From Henriciella sp. (lineage in GTDB: Bacteria > Pseudomonadota > Alphaproteobacteria > Caulobacterales > Hyphomonadaceae), in the NCBI GenBank assembly GCA_030066975.1, contig JASJAO010000001.1, positions 1-64,000 on the forward strand: a stretch of 64,000 nucleotides of DNA, read 5' to 3'. The position numbers and the translations under genes were made by a program. Below the pieces are notes generated by a model that worked only from the letters and a program-made list of their open reading frames with translations, made no database searches and was not told the origin of the DNA. How positions within the stretch are numbered: the first letter of the stretch is position 1; each line of letters starts with the position of its first letter. Shown here one piece after another: positions 57,790 to 64,000 of the stretch.

Positions 57790-59180
57790 CACACGACCTC
57801 CGGCTCAAGCGCAGGCAGGTTCACGGGCGCACAGATCTTTCCGGCCACCGCACACGCCGCAACCGTGGCCGGGCTTGTAATATGTGTGCGCACGCCAGGG
57901 CCCTGGCGCCCCTCAAAGTTACGATTGGTTGAGGAGACGACACGCGCGCCCGGTGGGAAGGTCTCGCCGCCTGCGTAGAAACACATCGCGCATCCGGGTT
58001 CGCCCCATTCGAAGCCTGCCGCGATGAACACCTGATCGACACCGAGCGCTTCGGCTTCGGCTCGCACCTGCTGAGAGCCAGGTACACACACGGCCCGAAC
58101 GCCTGATGCGACCCGACGCCCTTTCAGGACGGTGGCCGCTGCCTGAAGGTCAGACAGACGACCATTCGTGCATGATCCGATAAACGCGCCCTGGATGGGC
58201 AATCCGGCAATAGGTTGCGCTGGCGACAAGCCCATATATTCGAGGGCCCGGGCGGGGGCAGTCAAAGGAATGTGCCCGCCGAGTGGCATACTCTCTTCCG
58301 GACTCGTGCCCCAACTGATCTGAGGGGTGATCTCACATGCATCCACATGGATCTCATAGTCAAAAACAGCATGATCGTCCGTCGTTAGCGTGCGCCAGTG
58401 TGCCATAGCTTTGTCAACGTCGCTGCGGTCTGCAAGGCGGGACCGAGCGTATGAGAAAATCTGCTCGTCCGGTGCAATCAGGGCCGAAAATGCGGCGAAC
58501 TCAACCGCCATATTGCAGAGCGTCAGGCGCCCTTCGATCGACAGGTCCGCCACAGTCGATCCGGCATATTCAATCGCGCAACGCTTGCCGCCCGCAGCGC
58601 CATACTTGGCGATCACATAAAGCGCGATATCCTTGGCGCTGCATCCCGCGGGTAATTCACCATCAATCGAAACCCGCATCTGTGGCGGCTTTTTAGCCCG
58701 TATGACACCTGTCGCCATGACGTGTTCGGCTTCGCTGGACCCGATCCCCCAAGCCATCGCGCCGAAAGCGCCCAGACTGCACGTATGACTGTCCGGGCAC
58801 ACGATTGAGTATCCAGGAAGGACGATCCCCTGTTCTGGCGCGGTCACATGTACAATGCCCTGAGCAGGGCTATCTGTATCGATAAGGTGAATGCCTGCGG
58901 CCTCTGCCATTTGCCGGGTTTCGGTGATGAAAGCTTCCCCACCTGGGCTGCGCGACTCGTCACGGCCTCGGCCCGCTCGGAAAGACACGATATGATCCAT
59001 GATCGCATAAACCCGGGAGGGATCGCGCACCGAATACCCGTTCTCCGCCAAGGATTTCAGGGCCACGCCGCCTGTTCGCTCATGTAAAAGCAACCGGTCG
59101 ATGGCGAGCAGGTCTGCGCCGTCACCAGCGTCACAGACGCGGTGTTCTGCCCACAACTTATCAAACAGGGTTTGCGCCAA
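57789..59180 (-). CDS. LeuC-like hydro-lyase large subunit (4Fe-4S)
   Basis: 463 residues. Start TTG at 59180 is chosen over TTG 59198 because GGAGG-type AGGAGAGAG precedes it and the product begins MAQTLFDKLWAEH as in LeuC; TTG 59198 lies inside the operator. Fe-S Cys ligands: SIVCPDSHTCSLGAFGAMAWG, FIGSCTNGRLSDLQAA, GEPGCAMCFYAGG. Catalyses stereospecific addition or removal of water on a substituted dicarboxylate. Site 13 is just upstream. Confidence 0.92.
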   Translation of the reverse strand: MAQTLFDKLWAEHRVCDAGDGADLLAIDRLLLHERTGGVALKSLAENGYSVRDPSRVYAIMDHIVSFRAGRGRDESRSPGGEAFITETRQMAEAAGIHLIDTDSPAQGIVHVTAPEQGIVLPGYSIVCPDSHTCSLGAFGAMAWGIGSSEAEHVMATGVIRAKKPPQMRVSIDGELPAGCSAKDIALYVIAKYGAAGGKRCAIEYAGSTVADLSIEGRLTLCNMAVEFAAFSALIAPDEQIFSYARSRLADRSDVDKAMAHWRTLTTDDHAVFDYEIHVDACEITPQISWGTSPEESMPLGGHIPLTAPARALEYMGLSPAQPIAGLPIQGAFIGSCTNGRLSDLQAAATVLKGRRVASGVRAVCVPGSQQVRAEAEALGVDQVFIAAGFEWGEPGCAMCFYAGGETFPPGARVVSSTNRNFEGRQGPGVRTHITSPATVAACAVAGKICAPVNLPALEPEVV

Positions 59181-59196
59181 CTCTCTCCTCCGGACC

Positions 59197-59212
59197 AAAT
59201 GATATATCTTTT
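59197..59212. promoter_or_regulatory. GATATATC operator, site 13
   Basis: AAATGATATATCTTTT, 16 bp upstream of the LeuC-like start. Confidence 0.85.
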
Positions 59213-59321
59213 AAGGGGCACCTTGCAAGCGTCTGTCAGACCGAACGCGCGGTTGGGACGCTCAGCACCGTGATCTGAACGTGGAGGTTCCTATATTGGA
59301 TTTCTGATGTAGAGGGCCAGC

Positions 59322-59789
59322 ATGACCAAAACAGAAACCTATGCCGCGCTGAAAACTGAAATCGCTTCTGTTATATCGGGAGAGACATTCCTGCCCGCCC
59401 GTTATGCCAGTGCCGCATGCTTGTTGTCGCAGGCCTTCCGCCCGCGCTTCTTCTGGACCGGGTTTTACATCGTCGATCCGCTCAAAACCGATGAGCTTGT
59501 TGTCGGGCCGTATCAGGGCACTTTGGGATGCCTGCGCATTCCGTTTGGCAAGGGCGTTTGCGGAACGTGCGCCGTTCAGCGCCAGACGGTGATTGTTCCA
59601 GACGTCCACGTCTTTCCAGGGCACATTGCCTGTGACAGTCGGACGAATTCCGAAATCGTCGTACCTGTATTTGACGCGCAAGGGGAACTGGCGGCTGTCC
59701 TCGATGCCGACAGCGAAATGCCGGATGCGTTTGATGCCGAGGACGCCCGAGGACTGGAAGCGATCTGTGAGATTCTGCTCACCACCTAG
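59322..59789 (+). CDS. msrC: Free methionine-(R)-sulfoxide reductase (GAF domain)
   Basis: 155 residues. GAF domain FRPRFFWTGFYIVDPLKTDEL, catalytic Cys cluster in TLGCLRIPFGKGVCGTCAVQ and GHIACDSRTNSEIVVPV (three conserved Cys of fRMsr). Reduces free methionine-(R)-sulfoxide. No GATATATC site, and it lies beyond the catabolic operons, so probably ordinary stress repair. Convergent overlap with the GST gene. Confidence 0.93.
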   Translation: MTKTETYAALKTEIASVISGETFLPARYASAACLLSQAFRPRFFWTGFYIVDPLKTDELVVGPYQGTLGCLRIPFGKGVCGTCAVQRQTVIVPDVHVFPGHIACDSRTNSEIVVPVFDAQGELAAVLDADSEMPDAFDAEDARGLEAICEILLTT

Positions 59790-60772
59790 GGCGCCAGAAT
59801 CGAGACGTTCGGGCCAATCCACTCGGTAAGCTGGTGCCGGGATTGAGGGTCGAGTTCGGCCCAGAATGATCTCAAAGCCTTCAGGCATTTCGCCTGATAC
59901 CCGAATGTGCCCTGCTGATAGGTCCCACCTTCGATCTCAAGCGAGAAGGTCTTCTCGCCCGTTTCAAGCGCGTTCAGGTTGGCTTTCAGGAAAGGCAGAT
60001 AAGCCGTTCCGGCAATCTCAAGCAGAGACCTGACCGGATCGCTAATCTCGTTCGACCAGTCTCCCTGCAGTCCGCTCGCATCATCGGCATGGTCAATCCA
60101 GCGATAGAGATAGGGCACGTCGGAGCGCATCCATGCCATCGGGGTTGGGTCCGTCGACATGACTTTGATCTGTCCATAGAAGCCCAAATCCGCAAGCGAG
60201 GGACGGTTCCCGAACAGATAGCGTTGGTCGGACAGCGCCACCGCTTCGAGCAGTTTGCAGCATCGCTTCCAACTCGCTTCGATGAGTGGCCCGGTTTCGG
60301 GTGTGCACCCGACCAGTGCCATACGACTGATCTGGCGCGCTCGAATGTCAGCTGCCGCTGTTTCGACCCCCTCGCGCCCGGCATTCGGCAACGTGTCAAA
60401 CATCAACCAGTTCGCGACCCACTCGGCATCCGCCTCATAGGCCCAGCGATAGTGAAACATCGCTTTCATGAACCACTCATCGGCCATGTCTTCGAGCAAA
60501 AGACACGCGAAACGGGCGACCGGGTCGGGTGGCAGCAAATCGCGGCCCTGGCCTTCAATCGAAAGCAGGAACGGGGTGGAGTCGCTGATCCAGTCCCCGT
60601 CCGGCGTTTTGATCAGCGGGATCACGGGAACTTTCGCATTCGGCATCACCCGCATGCGATCTTCAGCTGTCATCCCGGTCCAGGTATGAACCAGGCGCTT
60701 CGCCCGCAGCGCGGCGCGGACTTTCATGGAATAGGGCGATCCAAGCGCCCCATAGATCTCATAATGGCTCAT
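59786..60772 (-). CDS. Glutathione S-transferase-like protein with extended C-terminus
   Basis: 328 residues, longer than a standard GST (about 210-230). N-terminal thioredoxin-like domain: YEIYGALGSPYSMKVRAALRAK (Ser near the active site) and NAKVPVIPLIKTPDGDWISDS. The helical C-terminal domain includes LFGNRPSLADLGFYGQI. Its substrate is unknown. Start ATG overlaps the YbjN stop (ATGA). Confidence 0.85.
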   Translation of the reverse strand: MSHYEIYGALGSPYSMKVRAALRAKRLVHTWTGMTAEDRMRVMPNAKVPVIPLIKTPDGDWISDSTPFLLSIEGQGRDLLPPDPVARFACLLLEDMADEWFMKAMFHYRWAYEADAEWVANWLMFDTLPNAGREGVETAAADIRARQISRMALVGCTPETGPLIEASWKRCCKLLEAVALSDQRYLFGNRPSLADLGFYGQIKVMSTDPTPMAWMRSDVPYLYRWIDHADDASGLQGDWSNEISDPVRSLLEIAGTAYLPFLKANLNALETGEKTFSLEIEGGTYQQGTFGYQAKCLKALRSFWAELDPQSRHQLTEWIGPNVSILAP

Positions 60773-61203
60773 TGAAAGGTCTCCGCTTCAAACCAGCCTA
60801 AAGCTTTCGCAAAGTTGTAGACTTCATCGCCAAACCACCGAAGCGTCGCCATAAAGTTCGCATCACTCACGCCTTCACGCATGTTAACTGGAAAATCCAG
60901 AATGACATTGTCGCTGAGGTCAAAATAGGCCTTGCTCCAGGAATTAAGATTCCACTCATCGACCTGCCTTCGACCAATCTGCTTCTCATTGTTCGCGAAG
61001 ACGCTGGAGAAACGCATCAGCGCACAATATTTGCAGGTTTCATCACATTGGCTGAACTCTACCCAGAACACGAAATCATGCATCTCCGTGCGGATTGAAG
61101 CCCAGTCCTCGCTCACCTCCAATTTGGCTTTATACCCCGCCTCTCGGATCAGATCTGCAATCTGTTGATGCGACGACTGGAAGACCAGTTTTGTTTCGCT
61201 CAT
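60769..61203 (-). CDS. YbjN-domain protein
   Basis: 144 residues from ATG 61203, which overlaps the DUF1330 stop (ATGA). HQQIADLIREAGYKAKLEVSED, CDETCKYCALMRFSSVFANNEK and LDFPVNMREGVSDANFMATL fit the YbjN superfamily. YbjN proteins are type III-secretion-chaperone-like and often act in stress adaptation. Contains a CxxxCxxC cluster (CDETCKYCA) of unknown role. Confidence 0.8.
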   Translation of the reverse strand: MSETKLVFQSSHQQIADLIREAGYKAKLEVSEDWASIRTEMHDFVFWVEFSQCDETCKYCALMRFSSVFANNEKQIGRRQVDEWNLNSWSKAYFDLSDNVILDFPVNMREGVSDANFMATLRWFGDEVYNFAKALGWFEAETFQ

Positions 61204-61625
61204 TCCTGTCGTTCCCCGTGTAACCAGAGCGGGCGCGTGACGATTAGCTCCTGGCACAACAAGCCCGCATCTCTGTGACGTGACATGGACTTGTAGCTGG
61301 GGTGATTTAACGTCGCGATAAAAGCTTGGCGGCTCGGAAAATGGTTGACCAGCACGCCGTCCCAGTTTCCGCCGCCGATAAAGTAACGCTCAGTGGACGC
61401 GAGCAGTGTCGTGACGCCGCCAACCTCCGCTGCAGCTTTGGTGAAGGCTTCAGAATAGCGCTGATAGGCTTTTTCGCCGGTGATCTGTTCACCATATTCA
61501 GGGTCGCCTTCGGCATATTCGGCTTTCACCCTGAATTTCAGCAGATTGACCTGCGCAACGGGGCCGTCATAGGGGTCATCACGAAACGCGCGAAACTGGT
61601 CAGCGGTGGGTTGAAAAGCTGGCAT
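61200..61625 (-). CDS. DUF1330-like protein
   Basis: 141 residues from ATG 61625 with GGAGGAGACGT upstream. AFQPTADQFRAFRDDPYDGPVAQVNLL, EYGEQITGEKAYQRYSEAF and VNHFPSRQAFIATLNHPSY. Ferredoxin-like dimeric fold; unknown role. Third DUF1330-type protein in the window but with no GATATATC site, so it belongs to the housekeeping cluster. Confidence 0.8.
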   Translation of the reverse strand: MPAFQPTADQFRAFRDDPYDGPVAQVNLLKFRVKAEYAEGDPEYGEQITGEKAYQRYSEAFTKAAAEVGGVTTLLASTERYFIGGGNWDGVLVNHFPSRQAFIATLNHPSYKSMSRHRDAGLLCQELIVTRPLWLHGERQE

Positions 61626-61682
61626 ACGTCTCCTCCATGGCGTTTTCGGCATTAGCCGCGCCTGAAGGATTTCTGACAAGAC

Positions 61683-62252
61683 TCACCCAGCGTTAGGCCG
61701 CACACCGGGAAACTTCGCGAAATAGCGTTCGGCATAGAATAGGCCCGTCGCGTGCAAGCCATGCTGCACCGGAAGCGTGCCATAGTCGAGAAACTGGTCA
61801 TAAGGCATTTCGAGCACTTCAATCTGTTCGTTCGGATCAAGCTTTTGCCCGGCGTCGGGCATACAATCGAGTGCCAGATAGAAATGCAGAAGATTGTCCT
61901 GCGTCGCAGGATTTGGATAACAGGTGCCGACGGGGATCATCGACCCGGCGCGATAACCCGTTTCTTCCTGCAATTCGCGCCGACCGACGGCTTCCCAATC
62001 GGTCTCCCCGGGATCAGACACCCCGCCGGGCAAGCCGATCATGACCTCGCCAGAGGCATGGCGATATTCGCGCACCAGAACGATATTGCCTGCAGAGGTC
62101 ACCGGAATGATGGTGACCCAATCGGTGAACTCCAACACGTGATAAGTCGGCACGACATGCCCGTCCTCTCGCTCACATCGATCGGTGCGCAAAGTCAGGA
62201 ACTGGTCCTTCAGCACCTGTTTCGAGGACAGTGTTTTCCAGGGTTTGATCAT
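61683..62252 (-). CDS. Nudix hydrolase (copy B)
   Basis: 189 residues. Nudix box GGVSDPGETDWEAVGRRELQ followed by EETGY is complete (GX5EX7REUXEEXGU). Hydrolyses nucleoside diphosphate-X substrates such as ADP-ribose; ADP-ribose pyrophosphatase-like because of EFTDWVTIIPVTSAGNIVLV. Start overlaps the upstream Nudix stop (ATGA). Confidence 0.92.
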   Translation of the reverse strand: MIKPWKTLSSKQVLKDQFLTLRTDRCEREDGHVVPTYHVLEFTDWVTIIPVTSAGNIVLVREYRHASGEVMIGLPGGVSDPGETDWEAVGRRELQEETGYRAGSMIPVGTCYPNPATQDNLLHFYLALDCMPDAGQKLDPNEQIEVLEMPYDQFLDYGTLPVQHGLHATGLFYAERYFAKFPGVRPNAG

Positions 62253-62812
62253 TTGGGGCGTTGGTCAGGATGGCGGTTAAAATAGCGCTCTGCAAAGAAC
62301 AGGGCGGCGGCATGGTGGGTGTGTTTGGGCCCATCAAAGCTGTAATCGGCAAAGTCTGAATAGGGTTGCAGGCGCACTTCGATCTCTTCATTCGGATCAA
62401 GGTTCACCGTGCCGGTTGGCTTCGCCCCGAAACCAAGAAAATAGATGATCTCGTTGTCCTGGTTCGCCCAATTGGCAAACGCACGACCGGTCTCAATCAG
62501 CGTGTCGCAGAGATAGCCCGTCTCTTCTTCCAGCTCGCGCGCGGCAGATACAGAAAATTCGCCGTCCTCAGCGTCGCACACCCCACCGGGTACCCCGAGC
62601 GTCACCTGCCCGGCCCCATGGCGATACTCTTCGATCAGGACCACGTCGCCGCCCTCCGTCAGTGCGACAATATTCGTCCAGGTCTGGGCCTCAATGACGT
62701 GAAACGGTTCAATGATGCGACCGGCCGCCGTCTGGCACCGATCAGAGCGGATCGACAACCAGTCATCCCGAAAGGTTTGCTGGCTCGACAGGATCTTCCA
62801 CGGCCTGATCAC
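62249..62812 (-). CDS. Nudix hydrolase (copy A)
   Basis: 187 residues with a GTG start at 62812 overlapping the peptidase stop (GTGA). Nudix box GGVCDAEDGEFSVSAARELE then EETGY. Paralogue of the downstream gene with near-identical arrangement (tandem duplication). Same ADP-ribose pyrophosphatase-like class. Confidence 0.92.
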   Translation of the reverse strand: MIRPWKILSSQQTFRDDWLSIRSDRCQTAAGRIIEPFHVIEAQTWTNIVALTEGGDVVLIEEYRHGAGQVTLGVPGGVCDAEDGEFSVSAARELEEETGYLCDTLIETGRAFANWANQDNEIIYFLGFGAKPTGTVNLDPNEEIEVRLQPYSDFADYSFDGPKHTHHAAALFFAERYFNRHPDQRPK

Positions 62813-64000
62813 TTGTCTTTCAGTTTCCGGTCCAGAAACGCCATGCGGGTTTTCATCAGATGCACCAGCCGTGTTTCGCCGCGAATGCCATGACGTTCAC
62901 CCGGATAAGTCATCAATTCGAACGGAAGCCCTTTATCTTGCAGCTCCGCCATCAGCCGCGTGGTATTGTCGAACGTGACATTATCATCCGCCATGCCATG
63001 GATCAGCAGCAGAGGTGTCAACTCGCCCTGCAGTCTGTCGAGATGATAGAACACCGAAGATTTCTCGTAGCCGTCCGGATTGTCCTGCGGCGTGTCCATA
63101 TAGCGCTCAGTGTAGAACGTATCGTACAGGCTCCAGTCGGTGACCGGCGCGCCAGCCACAGCGGCGGCAAAAGTTCCCTCAGGGGCCTGCAGGATGGTCA
63201 TCAGCACCATATAGCCGCCATAAGACCAGCCCTGAATGCCGATCCGGTCCGCATCAACAAAAGGCTGGCTCTTGAGCCAGTCGACCCCGACCAGCTGATC
63301 GCGCACTTCCGGGCCACCCATCTGGCGATAGATCGCGTCTTCAAACTTTTTCCCGCGATTGGCCGACCCGCGATTGTCGAGACGAAAGACGACATAGCCT
63401 TGTCGCGAATAGAATTGATCGGTCATCCGTTCCCAATCACGATCCACCATTTGTGCATGCGGACCGCCATAGACCTCAACCAGCGCCGGGTACTTTCTGC
63501 TCGGGTCAAAGTCCGGCGGTAATTGGACGGAGTAGTAAAGCGTCTGGCCATCCTCAGCGGTGAGCGTGCCAAACTCAGGGACTGTGTGTTCGGCGAGATA
63601 AGGCGCGTAAGGGTGCGTCTCATCCAGCTTGTTTTCTTCGATCCAGGTGATCAGCGACCCATCTTCGGTGCGATAAAGTCCGGTCTGGGCGGATTGCGTG
63701 GGTGACGAGGACGTCCCGACGAAAGACCGCCCATCCGGCGCCATCGTAATCGACCACGACTTTCCGCGCTCGGTCAGCAAGACCGGGTCATAGGAATCAG
63801 CTCTTTCACCGGTGTTCTGCCGATAGAGATGTCGCTCTAGCGGGGTATCCATATAACCCGTGAAGTAAAAGTATTTGCCATCTGGAGCGACGTACTTCAG
63901 CTCATCAACTGCCCACTCGCCTTCGGTGAGGTGTCGCCGGCCAATCCCGTCATATACCTGCACATGCCGATAGCCGGTTTGTTCGCCCGTCGTCCAAAGC
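62809..64000 (-). CDS. S9 prolyl oligopeptidase/DPP4-like peptidase, N-terminus outside window
   Basis: Reads leftward from the right edge, still open at base 64000 (LWTTGEQTGYRHVQVYD). The visible ~397 residues include the beta-propeller end (EDGSLITWIEENKLDETHPYAP) and the catalytic alpha/beta domain: nucleophile GWSYGGYMVLM, Asp in GMADDNVTFDNT, His in YPGERHGIRG. Cleaves dipeptides after Pro/Ala from peptides, typically exported. The start lies beyond the window. Confidence 0.92.
   Translation of the reverse strand, partial: LWTTGEQTGYRHVQVYDGIGRRHLTEGEWAVDELKYVAPDGKYFYFTGYMDTPLERHLYRQNTGERADSYDPVLLTERGKSWSITMAPDGRSFVGTSSSPTQSAQTGLYRTEDGSLITWIEENKLDETHPYAPYLAEHTVPEFGTLTAEDGQTLYYSVQLPPDFDPSRKYPALVEVYGGPHAQMVDRDWERMTDQFYSRQGYVVFRLDNRGSANRGKKFEDAIYRQMGGPEVRDQLVGVDWLKSQPFVDADRIGIQGWSYGGYMVLMTILQAPEGTFAAAVAGAPVTDWSLYDTFYTERYMDTPQDNPDGYEKSSVFYHLDRLQGELTPLLLIHGMADDNVTFDNTTRLMAELQDKGLPFELMTYPGERHGIRGETRLVHLMKTRMAFLDRKLKDK

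Noticed and set aside
1-64000. CRISPR arrays, tRNA or rRNA genes
   Set aside because: No regularly spaced direct repeats and no cloverleaf or rRNA-like stretch recognised anywhere in the window by eye; a tRNAscan/Infernal run would be decisive.

Overview
The window is GC-rich (roughly 57-58 % by eye) and comes from the chromosome of an alphaproteobacterium. TonB-dependent receptors next to CoA-pathway genes, the chains of ATGA/GTGA/TTGA gene overlaps and the DPP4-type peptidase point to a heterotroph of the Hyphomonadaceae/Caulobacterales or Sphingomonadales kind. That placement is inferred from gene content. No rRNA, tRNA or CRISPR array was seen.

Layout. 0-2.8 kb is a scarred accessory edge: a DUF3489 gene running off the left end, small unknown ORFs, and an IS6-family element (1655-2463) that truncates a minus-strand gene and has no matching target duplication. 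2.8-18 kb holds a TonB receptor, a VOC lipoprotein, a DUF1330 protein and a long plus-strand operon (isochorismatase-fold hydrolase, two PuuE-like CE4 deacetylases, a nitrilase-fold protein with an altered triad, a YciI-like protein). A DUF1838 protein, a GntR/UTRA regulator and an operon of membrane protein, FAD oxidase, aldehyde dehydrogenase and enoyl-CoA hydratase follow. 18-20.3 kb carries LysR, an AhpD-like protein and Dps. 20.4-34 kb is a nested CoA-thioester module: two MmgE/PrpD proteins, a PaaK-like ligase, an amidase, an acetyl-CoA hydrolase/transferase-family enzyme, a second GntR, two CaiB/BaiF CoA-transferases, an acyl-CoA dehydrogenase, a TrmO-like protein, a MaoC hydratase and a CitE-like lyase. 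34-59 kb returns to the first theme: AhpD-like, VOC, CE4, SDR and HapK-like proteins, a methyltransferase, a second copy of the membrane protein, more DUF1330/VOC proteins, an MDR reductase, an alpha/beta hydrolase, an MFS permease, a Tat-type amine oxidase, a CpcT-like protein, a second TonB receptor, a DUF3598 protein, DUF1838, a sodium:solute symporter, an HMG-CoA-lyase-like enzyme, CaiB and a LeuCD-like hydro-lyase. 59-64 kb looks like housekeeping (fRMsr, GST-like, YbjN, DUF1330, two Nudix hydrolases, an S9 peptidase cut by the right edge).

The main finding is a palindromic element, AAATGATATATC(A/T)TTT. I located 13 copies, all in intergenic or 5' regions and none inside a gene: 6136, 6688, 12529 (weak), 13488, 37230, 39029, 40931, 45306, 51768, 53387, 55878, 55896 and 59197. 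They precede nearly every transcription unit from 6 to 18 kb and from 37 to 59 kb, so these scattered genes appear to form one regulon. The GntR/UTRA protein at 12662-13456 is the obvious candidate regulator. A second palindrome (ATTTGTCCGGACAAAT) marks the nested 20-34 kb module and may belong to the second GntR.

Taken together, the genes read as an undescribed uptake and degradation pathway. TonB receptors bring in a substrate, and several predicted envelope lipoproteins (VOC, DUF1838, LolA-like) may handle it. Amide- or imide-cleaving enzymes (CE4, isochorismatase fold, amidase) and oxidoreductases process it, and CoA-transferases, hydratases and C-C lyases finish it as branched C5/C6 dicarboxylic acids. 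The substrate cannot be read from sequence. Cyclic imides or ureides and oligopyrrole-derived maleimides are two speculative possibilities.
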